A DNA stretch of 64,000 nucleotides from Platanthera guangdongensis (GCA_039583875.1 CM077164.1:65751628-65815627), one strand, 5' to 3'. Positions 11,092 to 22,180 are shown, numbered from the stretch's first letter. Numbers and translations: made by a program. The notes: generated from the letters alone by a model not told the origin.

Positions 11092-11830
11092 CTCTCTTAT
11101 TCTGCGAGCTCATCTCGTGAGGTCACAACATGGGTATTCTATCTTATTTCGTGAGATCATCTCGCGAGGTCACAGGGTATTCTCTCTTATTTTGCGAGCT
11201 CATCTCGAGAGGTCACGGGGTATTCTATCTTATTCCATGAGCTCATCTCGTGAGGTCACAGAGTAATCTCTCTTATTCTGCGAGCTCATTTCATGAGGTC
11301 ACGAAATATTCTATCTTATTTTGCAAGCTCATCTCACGAGATCATAGGGTATTTTATCTTATTTTGCGAGCTCATCTCGCGAGGTCACAAGGTATAATCT
11401 CTTATTTCGCGAGCTCATCTCGAGAGGTCACAGGGTATTCTATCTTATTCCGCGTGCTCATCTCGTGAGGTCACAGGGTAATCTCTATTATTCTGCGAGC
11501 TCATGTCATGGGAACATGAAATATTCTATCCTATTTTGCGAGCTCATCACACGAGATCATAGGGTATTCTCTCTTATTCTGCGAGGTCATCTCGCGAGGT
11601 CATTGAGCATTCACTATTAATTTTGTGAGTTTATACTCGCGAGGTCTTCAATTCATCAACAATGGAGTTCTCTCTATATTCTGTGAGTCCATACTCGCGA
11701 GGTATACGCTTCAGTAATTATGGAGTTCCCTCTATATTCCTTGAATCCATACTCATGAGGTCTTTGCTTCAACAATTATGATCTTCTCTATATTCTACGA
11801 GTTCATACTCAGGTGGTCATCTCTTCAACA
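11092..11830 (+). repeat. Tandem array, GCGAGCTCATCTCGCGAGGTCAC unit
   Basis: About twelve units of roughly 45 bp run from 11092 to 11620. Each holds TATTCTCTCTTATT, GCGAGCTCATCTC and GCGAGGTCAC. More diverged units (GAGTCCATACTCGCGAGGT) continue to about 11830. The half-sites GCGAG and CTCGC face each other within a unit. The 72-codon frame at 11250-11468 is a read-through of the repeat. Confidence 0.85.
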
Positions 11831-12141
11831 CTGTTGTTTATTGCATCTCTTCAATGACTCATACTGACAATGATATCTCCAACAACTCATCTCTACAAGA
11901 TCTAGAAGAAATTTATATTTGGTAAGTGCTTACTCGCCATGGGTGTTCATACTCAGGATGACCTTATTCAACAGGTTATACTTCACGATGAAGACTCAAA
12001 GGGTTATTAGTCATAACTCACTTCGATGAGTAAAGTCATTATAGATCAGGTCAGGAAAAATATATGAGTCCTATTTTGGTCACTACATAAATCAACGTAA
12101 CCCTCTCATTTATGTTTTTCATGATATTTCGTCTCCCCGGT

Positions 12142-12877
12142 GTTAAACATAATAAAATGTGGACACATAAGAGTGACACCCCCGAGAAGGTTCCGCTGAC
12201 TGACTCTCACAAGCTGACAAGATAGGTTGATCACCCGGATGGCATGGTAGAAAAGAGTTTTCGTGGTTGAGAGAAGTCCCCGGTAAGGTTCCGCTGACCG
12301 GGCTCTTATAAATTGGCAGGACAGGTTGATCAGAGAAGACTGAGGACGGTTTAAGTGATCTCGCCCACTTGAGGCGAGTAGAGAAGATCTCCCCCACCTA
12401 GGTGAGTGCAGGAGATCTCACCCACCTCAGGCGAGTGCAGGAGTTCTCGCCCAGCTGGGGCGAGATCACTTTTTCACCTCGTCTCAGACCATTTAGACAT
12501 GTGAATATCACTTTGGTTAAGACGAGAGCGGCTATTAATAGACTATACCGCTACCCCTTGGATTTACATATACATAGGACCCCGAGGCACAAGTAGAAGG
12601 CACCTTCACCCCCCCCCCCCCCCCCCACCACCACCAATGGTGAGCATGTTCAGTGTATGTCTCACTTATGTTGAGTTCAGCAATGGCTTTAGACTTTCGG
12701 GTGTGTGGCGAGACCTCCTCACTACAGCACACAAGCCTTATTTGTAAGCGATTCAGGAGAATTTCTTGTGCTCGCTAGCCTCTTCTTGTCATATCTCATC
12801 CGGGTAGACCACTAGACTAGTAAACATTGCTCAACCCCAGGTCCAAATAGCAAGGACCAAAAATCTTGATTCCAACA
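12142..12877 (+). repeat. Right LTR of non-autonomous element
   Basis: Begins TGTTAAACATAATAAAATG and ends ATTCCAACA, so the ends are inverted (TGTT/AACA). The portion from about 12335 matches the left LTR. The first 190 bp contain two GGTTCCGCTGAC segments and have no counterpart in the left copy. The long C-run at about 12609-12628 corresponds to the C-run of the left LTR. Confidence 0.6.
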
Positions 12878-13189
12878 TTGTGAGTCTTCTTATCAAATGA
12901 CTTAATGGTTCCGTGAATTTTCCTTATCAAAAGATTCAGGGTTTTGAAAGACATTATCAAAATTTCTATTAGTTTTTTGAATATTCTGTATCAAAAGATC
13001 CAGTTGTAATGTTCCAGGAGCCTTTTTATCAAAAGACTCAACACTGATTAATGAATATCATGTCAAGGGACAAAAGAGTAGATACCTAAATATATTGGGG
13101 AACCATAACAAATCTTTCTGTTTGTCGGTTGCTTAATTCTCTGTGATTACTTTCTTATTTTACTTTCATTACTTTTGAATAGAACTCTG

Positions 13190-13445
13190 TGGCTAGAGCC
13201 GTCATTTAAAATCGAAAACCGTAAATCGAACCAGAATTGAACAGGAACTGCAAAGAATCGAACCAAAATGTTCGCAAATTATTCGGGTTCAGATTTGAAG
13301 TTTGGAACCGTAAAAAACATTGCTTCGGGTATGGTTCCTTCATTTTATTATCCAGACCGGAACCGAAACTGGAATATATAAGTCTCACGCGATTTCAAGA
13401 TTTTTAGGTCAGATTCAAACCTGACCGAAATAGAACCGAACCGCA
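13190..13445. repeat. AACCGAACC-rich dispersed repeat
   Basis: Starts at AGAGCCGTCATTTAAAATCG and is dense in GAACCGAA/GGTTCC words. A related piece at about 16105-16386 ends in AACCGTGACAGCTCTATC, giving matching AGAGC(T/C)GTCA ends in opposite orientation. This is a common form of small non-coding plant repeat. It has no coding content. Confidence 0.45.
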
Positions 13446-13565
13446 ACTCATTCATTGTTATTTTATTATTATTATTATTATTATATTAATGTTTTATTAT
13501 AATCTATCTATAATATTTATACTTACAATTATGGGTGAGACTGACATGGTTTAAACCCAAACCGT

Positions 13566-14144
13566 TAGGGGTGTAACTCAGGTCAGTTCGAATCGGTTCC
13601 ACCTAAAATCAAGAACCAACCCATACAGGTTCAGTTCTGACTTTTTGGGAACAAGAACCGATCCAAGATATAGAAGCAGATCTGAACCGCAAAGCTCGGT
13701 TTGGTTCTTGTTTGGTTCTCGGTTCTATTTAGGCTTTATAATTTTTTCTGAATACCGGCCCTTATACATGTAAATATTTCTAATGATTAAATAAAAAATT
13801 ATAAAATCAAAACTTCACCTTAAAGAAATTGTTCAAATGTTATATAGTTGTATATATATTCAGTCATTACAAAAATTCTCACAAACTAGTGAATTACACT
13901 AAATAATAATTTAATTAAATCAAATTTTATTTTGATAACTCTAGAAATTAATAAGTGTAGTTTCAATAATCGGTTCCAGATAGGTCTCATGTACCTGAGC
14001 ATCAGAACCGAGAACGGAACTGAACTACTCGGTTCTAACATTTGTGGATCCGAAACCGAACTAAGACTCATGAGAATCGACCTGAATCTCTCGTTTCGGT
14101 TTCGGTCCGGTTCTCGAATCTTTGATTATTTTTGCACACCCCTA
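13566..14144. mobile_element. MITE-like element with TAGGGGTGT ends
   Basis: TAGGGGTGTAACTCAGG at the left and GCACACCCCTA at the right are inverted, about 580 bp apart. Just inside both ends are GGTTCC/CCGGTTCTCG words in opposite orientation. The centre is AT-rich and non-coding. This fits a small DNA-transposon derivative of the TAGGGGTGT/GGTTCGG type found widely in plants. No exact target duplication was seen. Confidence 0.55.
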
Positions 14145-14772
14145 CAAACCACAATCACACCAAAGAGGGTCGGTTTTAGACTGAACAAAACTGCACCGCA
14201 CCAAGATCATGTTGTAGGGTTTGACATTGGTGCGGTTTAGAATCAGTTTTAGTAGTGTAATTTTGGTTTTTATGCCGTTGTATAATATATTTCTCAATTT
14301 TACTCACATACTTTTTTGAAATATTTTGTTTTGAGAATACAAAGGGTATTCAACTACTATTTAATATTAATCATAAAAGACAAATCTAATTGTAGCTGAT
14401 AAATTAGTAAAATTGAATTAACTAATATAGTTTTCAAACAAAATTTAAATTATAAAATAAAATTTCAAGAACAACAAGTCAATGTTCTTTACCTCATGTT
14501 GAGTCGTGATATTTAGCAACATAAACATTGCATCAACATTACATAATCATGATCCTTGAATTTTGAATGGACATTGGTGGTCCCCGATTCACTTCAGCCT
14601 TTATGAGTCAGAAAAACAAATTCTGAACATAATTTAATACATATCAAGGAAGAGCTGAAGAGGAAGGATGATACCAGAATGATTTCTGTGCGACTAGGAG
14701 TTGCGGACACACATATGCAGGCCGCAGAGACCGCAGGCCGCAGGGCGGATAGGAAAGGGAGTCCGCAGGAGT

Positions 14773-14794
14773 CCGGAACCTGACTCTGATACCA
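14773..14794 (-). other. tRNA-iMet primer binding site
   Basis: The minus strand reads TGGTATCAGAGTCAGGTTCC directly after the LTR. It matches the usual TGGTATCAGAGC initiator-Met site with one change in the core. Confidence 0.8.
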
Positions 14795-14977
14795 TGTAGA
14801 AATGGAGAAAGCCAACCTTGTATATATGTCCACTTGGTACAAATACAAAGAATGAGTACATATATATAGATGAGAGAAAGAGAGAGAAAAGTCATATACA
14901 CAATGTGGGACTAAAGAGAGGAGAGAAAACAATAAAAGCTATACAAATGGGCCTAGTTTAAGTGGGCTTTTCCAACA
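14795..14977 (-). repeat. Copia LTR, 183 bp
   Basis: Inverted TGTTGG.../...CTACA ends and an adjoining primer site define both borders. The partner LTR is not in the window. Confidence 0.7.
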
Positions 14978-17428
14978 ATTTCTAATATGACAATCGTTGT
15001 ATAGTAAGAGTCGAAAAGGAAGGAATCACTAGCTATCCAAAAAGGAGACGACAAAGTTGCAGAAGAAGTAAGGTAACCTATACTTGTTGGCGATTATTGG
15101 AATCTCAGGTCTTCTTGAAGAAGACGGTAGGAACGATGACTGGAATGTGAGTTCCTCTCGATGAACACAATAAAGACAATAATTGGAGTGGGAGTCTCCC
15201 CTAATAAAGAAGATAAGAGTTTAGAAGAGTCTCGTCTTCTTTGTTCTCAGTTCTCCTAGGGAAATGGGGAGACGTGAAGCCGAGGAGAGTAGCATACAAA
15301 TATGTCAGATAGAATACAACAACAATAGAACTCATATAGTCCACAATCATTGGGGGTATGGGCAGGGTGGAAACAGACCTAACCTTTTGCACTATGCACA
15401 AAGTGGCTTCTCTCAGAGAAGAAGGACCTAATCTTTGACAATAAATGTACAAAGTGACTGCTCACAGATAGTACTGAAAATAGTGTACCCCTATACCGCC
15501 ACGTTTGTTGCAGAATCATGCCCTCAAATCAAAGTCAAAGATATCAGAGAGGGCAGACCCAAGAATCCATTTTGATTTATGTTCGCATTACCATGCTTCT
15601 CTTAGAGGTCAGATAGAATAAGTGAACAAAATAAAATAACCTAGCTAGAAGAATAAAACAAGTCGGACTCAAATAAAATAAAACAAGGCAGTCTGATAGT
15701 GTTGAAGCAAGAAGTATTGAATTTGGAGAATGTTTAATTGATATAGATGAAAGATGTGATGTTTTCAACTCAAAAAAATATGTGAATAATACAATAACAT
15801 ATAAATATTATATTGTAGGTGCAACACGGTTTTGTCGGTTTTGCACTGCGAAAAACCACATTGCAAACTATGTGGTTTTGCAACCAACGAAACTGCTCCA
15901 CAACCAAACCATTCAGTGCGGTTTTGTGATTTTGCATTTCAATTTTTAACTTTTAGTCATACTTACTGTATTAAACAAAAAAAAACTCATCCTTGGTGTA
16001 ACGGAAAATTATTGTGCCCCGGGCCCTGGACTTCGAAATTCCTCTTGCAAAAAAATCGAACGAGTTTACTTTTCACCTATATTTTTTTTGACCTCCCCTA
16101 TTCATTCTGCCAATTTTGATTTTGGATTTGGTTGGTACCGATTGGAACCGGACCGAACCGCATAGAACCAAACTGAACCGTTACAAACCGGTTTGGTTTT
16201 GGTTGTTGTTGAACTGGAATTGTTGACACGATGTTTTCAAAAATTATGTTGTAACTGGAAACAAAACCGGAACCAATTAAACCAAAAAAGATTTTAGTTC
16301 TAATTTGAAGAATTGTTACCTTGGTGCTTCGGTTCACAATTTTAATAAAATCAGAACCGAATTGGAACCGTGACAGCTCTATCTAAGGAATGTACTGTGA
16401 TTAATTACATAAATAATTTTTACCCCCTCCCCCTCTAGAATTATTCTTGATTATGGTTATTCAATTTTAAAAGACATTCAAGACTGTAAAACAAACGTCC
16501 AATTTGTTGATGTTGAAATATTGTGGGGAGAAATGGTAAGAGATCTGTCAAGACCGGCAAATTGACGTCAAAAGTGGTTGTGCATATCTCCTTATCAAAA
16601 GGGATTGAACATAAATAAAAACTATCCTTTTAAGAGACGTGAGATGAAATAACAGAAAAATCGGTATTTGGAAGTTGAAAGAACTTCATTTGAGATTGTT
16701 AGGAGGAAAATCAATGAAATTTTTAAAATCTTTTAAATCAAAATGGAAGCACCACAAGCTACCAAAGATATAGAAGATTGTGGAACTATATCTTCACTTT
16801 TTAGTGTAGATATGATAGTGTTTAGTATTCCTATTATAATCTTTAAGTCAATCAAGACATTTTTGGTCTATGGTATTTTTCCAACATCAAAAGAGTAATA
16901 AGAAGATATAAGTTAGGCTTTATATTAGGTTTCCTAGTCTGAGGGCGGTGAAAGCTAGAGAAAGAGACCTCCAAAGTGTCAACTTTTGGCTTGGTTGTGC
17001 GAACTTTTGCAGAAATTATTGTTGAAGACGTCAAGTTTGTTTTGAGTGTGTTTGCACCAGCAAGAGTCTCGTGTGTGAGAGTTCGAAAGGTGTTGTCAAT
17101 AAATTGTTAGTGAATGAAAATATTTCAAAGGTGTTGTGACACCAAACTGTGAGAGAGTGTCTCTTATATTTCGGTGCATGTCCTCCGGGCATAAAAAGAG
17201 ATTTCTATTAGTTAAAGTGAAACTATACTTCCAACGGTTTGGTAAGTTTCAAAAGATATAAAATTTTGATTATAACTATCTGATCTTGTCAATAATCAAA
17301 CAAATATATTGAATTTCATGTAAAGTAGATAACATTAAGCTTAGAGTTTGGAATTCTATTTGTATTTTGATTCAAATTTGGTTTTAGATATTGATTCCTC
17401 TTATGCTTAGATGATAATTCAAATTTAA
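14978..17428. other. AT-rich DNA with dispersed repeat pieces, no gene
   Basis: No coding frame has support. 15825-15960 is rich in GCGGTTTTG/GGTTTTGCA words similar to 14160-14250 and may be a small repeat. 16105-16386 is an AACCGAACC repeat. The rest is unique AT-rich sequence. Confidence 0.5.
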
Positions 17429-17522
17429 CTTCAAATGTTCCGTCACAAAGACAGTGTTATAATGAGCACCATAATCTTCAAATGTTCCGTCACAAAGGCA
17501 GTGTTATAATGAGCACCATAAT
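17429..17522. repeat. 47-bp tandem duplication
   Basis: A unit beginning CTTCAAATGTTCCGTCAC occurs twice, at 17429-17475 and 17476-17522, with one base difference (AAGACAG against AAGGCAG). It lies 140 bp from the Tat insertion and is not part of that element. Confidence 0.9.
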
Positions 17523-17663
17523 CTTCTTCTAATGCTAAATCTTCACCATCAATAAAGGGTTTATCATATCCAAATTCTTTGACTGGGCAAATCTCACATA
17601 ACTGAAATAATTTCGATATTCTTCAATATCTTTTATTTTTAAAAAAAAGAAATTAATTTCCAT

Positions 17664-17668
17664 GTCAT
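17664..17668. repeat. Target site duplication GTCAT, left
   Basis: GTCAT immediately precedes the left LTR. The same five bases follow the right LTR at 28773. Confidence 0.9.
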
Positions 17669-18343
17669 TGTTGAAACCGAAGAATCGATCTCGGTGGTGT
17701 TCGACACTTGGGGAAGGGTGATCGCACACTTATTTCTCTCTCATAAGCCAAACAACTAGAGACTTAGCACGAGGAATAGACTCAAGGCTCTAGCACGGAG
17801 GTCCCACCACACACTCGGAAGATCTTAGAGCGCTTCCCCTCCTTAGTCAAGTGTTGAGCTAAAGATACCGTAGAAAGCGCAAGAAGATCAGAGCACAATT
17901 AAGCATGTCTTCTGAGGAACCCCCTTGGATCTATTTATAGTTTTCTGAAAACGGTATGCAAATAACGTACCTTCGCTGTTCCAAACTGCAACAGGCAGGC
18001 TAACGGGAGTAGAATGGCAAGAATACATCACTGGGCGAGTCGTCCACAAAATTCCACTCGCCTGGGGTGGCGAGTGCCTGATGAGGCTGTCACTCGCCAC
18101 ATCCTCGAGGGCGAGGGAGAGTGCGGGCCCGGCCTGCCCCACTCGTCGGCTACCTGCCGAGATGCCCGGGGCGAATGCGAGCCCGCCTGCTCCACTCGTG
18201 CCTTCTACACTCCCCCCTTCCCAGGCGAGTCGGGCAGCCCCCAAAAGTACTTGGCCCCCTCCTGACTCACCGGGAACTTGGACTGTGCCAAAATGACTGG
18301 CCCGACTCTTGCTGACACCACTCGTCGGATACGGGGTTGTACA
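17669..18343 (-). repeat. 3' LTR of Tat element, 675 bp
   Basis: Collinear with 28096-28772. It carries many CACTCGCC/GGCGAGT words and a minus-strand TATA box at 17931-17940. Differences from the other LTR are scattered substitutions and small indels. Confidence 0.93.
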
Positions 18344-18358
18344 CAATCCCCACTGTTT
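18344..18358 (-). other. Polypurine tract of Tat element
   Basis: The minus strand reads AACAGTGGGGATTG just before the 3' LTR. It is a short purine-rich primer site for plus-strand DNA synthesis, in the expected place. Confidence 0.65.
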
Positions 18359-18458
18359 GCGAGATTGTCCCACATTCGGAAAGAAACATCCAACCCCAAG
18401 AGATCGACGAGTGGGTCAGCGAGCCCAAGGGAATCTTTTGGTGGGATCCACCAGCAGC

Positions 18459-18469
18459 TATATATATAC
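18459..18469 (+). promoter_or_regulatory. TATA box of antisense gene A
   Basis: TATATATATAC lies about 60 bp before the ATG at 18522, on the strand opposite to gag-pol and just inside the 3' LTR. Confidence 0.6.
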
Positions 18470-18521
18470 GCCTGCGTACCTTGGCGACGTTTGACATTCT
18501 CCTTACTCTAACGTTGTCGAG

Positions 18522-19624
18522 ATGCCTCTTTCCAAAGAGCTCCAAGAGAGGCTGGATCGTGTTCGCGGGCTCAACGTTGCTCGCGCTGCTAGCCAGGTCG
18601 TTGTCACCCCCAACGCTTTACCACGCGAGCCTCCTAATTCTCAGCCTGCCAAAGAGGCCAAGTCAGCCCCAAAAACTGCCGAGTCCGTCTATCGCGACCT
18701 GGCCTCCACCCCAGATGACGGACTCGCTTCTTCCACTGAGCAAGATCCTGATCGAAAGGGAAAGGGGATCATTGAGATTCCTGTCGACCCGGACAGCCAT
18801 CAGACCGACGCTAAGGCCTCCACGCCGCGAGTCAACTCACCCCGCGATGACTCGCGGCCTAAAACTCAGCCTACTCGCCAGCGAGACTCATCTACCCCCT
18901 TTGGGACTACGGGGCTGGACTCGCAAAAGCCGAATTCACCAGCTCGCGTACCTTCTCAGCAACTCACACCCGCTCCTGCTCATCTCCCCAGGATCCCAAC
19001 TTTCGGGCCGCTGCAAGAACCTTGCCTTGCCTCTTACCTACACCTTCTGGGGGCAGCCGAGCTCATCCCTTAAGCTCTACTTTCATTGTACCATCTCGCC
19101 TAGTTCTTTTGAAGCACTCGCCCTTTGTACATTTATCTTGATTACTAGTCTTTGCAGATCTCCCCGGCCAATCCGATGCTGAAGAATCTTCTGAGCCAGC
19201 CCACCGCTCGCCACCCCCTTCCCCCAATGTGATAGAGAACTTCATGGACATCTCGCTAGACTCCGCAGAGCTGAGGAAGTGATTCATCGAGGTCTTCAAG
19301 AAGCAGGCGCGCGCGCTACGCAGGATGCTGGAGGAGAATGATCTTGGCGAGCAGAGGCTGCAGGCACTGGAGCGGGATTACGTACTGCTCGCGGACGAGG
19401 TGAAGCGTGGCTCGGCGAGCGGGATGACGTCTCCCACCCCGCTTATGGACAGGATCAGCGAGAACATGCGGTTCATCCACCATGATCTGGAGTTGATCCG
19501 CGAGTTCAACAACCTGTGTCATCCTCCGGGGATGGGGACGCGAGGCCGGGTAGGTGGAAATGGCTCCATAGCTGAGCCTACCGGCACTCGCCACCCATCC
19601 CCCAGCTCGCGCGCGCTGAAATAA
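18522..19624 (+). pseudogene. Antisense gene A of Tat element, coiled-coil protein, broken
   Basis: The ATG at 18522 opens MPLSKELQERLDRVRG and a Pro/Ser/Thr/Asp-rich, probably disordered stretch of about 150 residues. An intron acceptor TTTGCAG ends at 19157. The frame after it gives LPGQSDAEESSEPAHR, a helical run (RRMLEENDLGEQRLQALE) and a stop at 19624. One in-frame TGA (19280-19282, after LRK) interrupts it; a CGA-to-TGA change would explain this. The donor is not certain. No known catalytic motif is visible. It lies between the 3' LTR and gene B and runs against gag-pol. Tat elements are known to carry such reverse-strand ORFs; their function is unknown. Confidence 0.6.
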
Positions 19625-19784
19625 CTTCCTTCTTGCTGTACTTTCTTTTTAGGAACTGCGAGAACTCCTGTCTGTAATAACTTGAACAATTTTTACATTT
19701 CTGTTTATTGATTCTGCATAATACGCTGCGCTTTAGGTTCAGCTCGCCGGACTAACCGGTCGGCTCGGCCATTAATTCCATTTT

Positions 19785-19794
19785 CTATAAATAG
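19785..19794 (+). promoter_or_regulatory. TATA box of antisense gene B
   Basis: CTATAAATAG followed by ACCCCCTC, 100 bp before the ATG at 19896. A pyrimidine-rich leader without earlier ATGs lies between. Confidence 0.7.
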
Positions 19795-20564
19795 ACCCCC
19801 TCACCAACCCCCAGACTATCGCCTTTACTCCTCACTCTTACTCCCCTCTGCTTGCCCTTACCGCCACCTCGAATCGCGCCATAATCTTTGAAAACATGGG
19901 CAAAACACGACCCGACGGGGACGGGAGGTCGAAATGTGCTCGGCAATTCGCCGAGTACAACATTTATGAGGGAAACACCAACGAGCAGGAGCTCGGAGAC
20001 TTCACTGCCGACTACATTCCCCCGGGTTCTCTGCGCGCCGACCCGCGGCAGGCGAGGCCATCAACTCCTTCTATGAGGATGAGCTCGCCTTCCACATCTC
20101 GCACTTCGAGGTGGGGTTGCACCTCCCCCTATGACCAAAAATCTGCCAGATCCCGAAGTATTACGGGGCGGTACCGGCCCAACTGAACCTGAATGCCATC
20201 ACCATGATGGTGGCATTCGCCTGCTACCTCCGCCGAGAGCGGATAGAGTTCAACCCGACAGTCTTCAGGAAACTCTTCATCTACCTCACGACCAATGACG
20301 GGGTCGCCTTCCTCGACAGCTCGCAGTTCAAGGTCCGCGAGAAGGTTAACAAGAACCACAACTGATTCTCCAAGCTCGTCTTCATCAAGGGTGAGCTCAA
20401 CAACATACTCTTCTCGCCTCGGCAGAGGAGCGAGAAGGTGTACCAGCCCCCGAAAGTGATGGGGAATGATGCCGAGCTCCACAAGTTCTTCCTCGGCAAG
20501 GACTTTGAGGTCGCCTTCCTTCAAAATAGACTCGACTCGCTTCTCCCGGTTCCGCCCGATGAAG

Positions 20565-20644
20565 GTATGGCTCTTTCCCTTCTTTCCTCAATAGGCTCGC
20601 GTACATATAATAACAATTTTCTAACTCCCAAGTTCTTTCTGCAG
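20565..20644 (+). other. Intron 1 of antisense gene B
   Basis: GTATGG donor, T-rich tract and TTCTGCAG acceptor, 80 bp. Removing it joins a Gly codon across the exons and keeps the frame from PPDEG into KRLIPEHSHF. The intron contains in-frame stops. Confidence 0.8.
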
Positions 20645-21410
20645 GGAAACGGCTGATTCCCGAGCACTCGCATTTTGCGGGTTCGGCACTCTACCCGGAC
20701 CCACTCGCGCGCGAGCGGGAAGCCGCAGCAGCCTGTTGGGACAAGCTGGGGTTGGGGAAACCTTCCTCCTATAAGAAGCGACCCGATCCCGCGAGATCCA
20801 GCTCGCCTCGTCGTGTTACACCTCCAAAAAAGATGAAGGTGGTGGCGGTCTCCAGGGGAGAACAACAACAACATCATCAAATATACCTGAGCTCCCCAGA
20901 GACCACGCTGGAGAAGTCGCCAGAGAAGGACCAAGGTGGAGGAGACCCGCCTGCCTCCAACACCGCCGAGGAGTTCGCTGCCCGCGAGCCGGGCCTGCTG
21001 AAAGACCACCAGAACTTTGGTCTCGGCGGGAAGATCATAGACCGGCTCGCGCGCCGATGGTCTAATGGGATGAGCAGGCTCACCGAGTCTCCATCTCGTC
21101 CGTCCATCCCTCTTGGTCGGAGCGCCACCCTCCCAGCGGACACGCCTATGCCCTAGGGTTCGGGCTATATGGTCGCGAGAACGACACAGCCTACAATGGC
21201 ATGAACCTCCCGCAACTCGCCTATCAGAGCTCGCGAGCTCAAATACGCGAGCTGGAGTTCGTGCATATGTCGACTCGCCGCAACTTCCAGCTCAGTTGCA
21301 ACTTGGTGAAGGCGGAGCAGGAGCGGGATGTCGCGAAGGACGACGTCGTCGACCTGCCGAAGCGGCTTCAGATCACCGAGAGCCTCCTCGCCAAAGCAGC
21401 CAGCGGGGTG

Positions 21411-21482
21411 GTAAGTATTGATTGACCCCTTCCCCTTTTTACTTTAGTTTCCCGCAATCTCTAATCTTTTCTTGCCTGACAG
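21411..21482 (+). other. Intron 2 of antisense gene B
   Basis: GTAAGT donor and TGACAG acceptor, 72 bp. The joint is between codons: AASGV continues to DAETTDRMRA. The intron is T-rich with stops in all relevant frames. Confidence 0.8.
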
Positions 21483-22180
21483 GATGCCGAGACCACAGAC
21501 CGCATGCGTGCTCGCGCCGCTGAGTTGGAGGAGAGAAACAAGGCGCTGGAGGAGCAGAACAAAGACCTCCAGGGCGAGGTCAATCGCCTAATGGACATCG
21601 TCTTCCTCCCCTCTGGCGGTGAGCTGGGCGGCCCGATCCGAAGACCAAAGATCTTCACCAAGGTCGAGGTCGCCAAGAAGCTGTGCGTCATCTCCATCAG
21701 TACTGCCGACTTCACCCTGCAAGTCATGCGAGATATGCGGGTGCTGACAGAAGGCTGCGAGGAGATGAATGCGAGAGACTTGGTGCCAGAGTTGTTCTCC
21801 CCTCCCGCTTCCCCCTGGTGAGAAGGAAGACAACTTCCGGTCGCTCTTCAAGGACGTCGCTGGCTATAGGGATGACAACTCTGGAGTGGAAGGCGAGAGT
21901 TAGCTCGCCCCCCTTCCCTTTTTTTGCTTCTGTAAATCTCTCCGCTTCTAATTTTGTAACCTCGCCGCGGCGAGCTCCCATTTTGTAATGACATGTACAT
22001 TAATGAAAGATACTTTGCCGAATTTGTTTCTCTTTGGTGTACTTACTTTCTGTGTTGCACTCGCATGCGCATGCCGCCCCTTCATGGTGTGACCTCGCTA
22101 GGATAGCACATGCTACTAGTACTTGAGTTAGGATACGTATCCGCGAGAAGACCTTGGGATCTCGCTAACACATGCTACTA

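Larger units (their letters stand above)
9620..12877 (+). mobile_element. Non-autonomous LTR element, Tat-like primer site
   Basis: Two copies of a roughly 550-bp sequence in direct orientation (9640-10173 and about 12335-12877) flank 2 kb without pol. A primer-site-like sequence, TTTTTGGTGTTGTGAGCGTG, follows the left copy directly. It is close to the site next to the LTR of the Tat element at 28076. The interior holds a 40-codon frame, a 45-bp tandem array and GCGAG-rich sequence. The element encodes no enzyme and could only move with proteins supplied by a Tat-type relative. The LTRs have drifted apart considerably, so the insertion is old. Outer ends are uncertain. Confidence 0.7.
14600..14977 (-). 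mobile_element. Truncated copia element: LTR plus leader
   Basis: On the minus strand a 183-bp LTR (14977-14795) begins TGTTGGAAAAGCCC and ends CATTTCTACA. It is followed at once by a tRNA-iMet primer site and about 190 bp of leader. There is no coding region and no second LTR, so the rest is lost. The LTR is short, as in small copia or TRIM-type elements. The leader contains GCGGACT/GCGGCCTGC words like those of the LTR blocks elsewhere in the window. Confidence 0.7.
19896..21903 (+). pseudogene. Antisense gene B of Tat element, putative gypsy-type transposon protein
   Basis: Three exons read on the plus strand. Exon 1 begins MGKTRPDGDGRSKCARQ and, after a frameshift near 20055, gives FYEDELAFHISHFEVGLHLP and FNPTVFRKLFIYLTTNDG. 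This is the pattern of the plant domain known as putative gypsy-type transposon. Introns 20565-20644 and 21411-21482 join in phase. Exon 2 holds a basic KKRPDPARSSSPRR segment; exons 2 and 3 end in coiled coil (AAELEERNKALEEQNKDLQG). Breaks: TGA at 20132 and 20363, frameshifts near 20055 and 21130, and one near 21818 past which the frame runs to TAG at 21903. The role is unknown; DNA or particle binding is only a guess. Confidence 0.72.

Noticed and set aside
14594..14932. 112-codon minus-strand ORF
   Set aside because: It crosses a copia LTR, its primer site and the leader; chance frame.
18337..19182. 281-codon plus-strand ORF
   Set aside because: It starts inside the LTR, covers the TATA box of gene A, and is in a different frame from the ORF with the better start at 18522 and from the spliced continuation after 19157.
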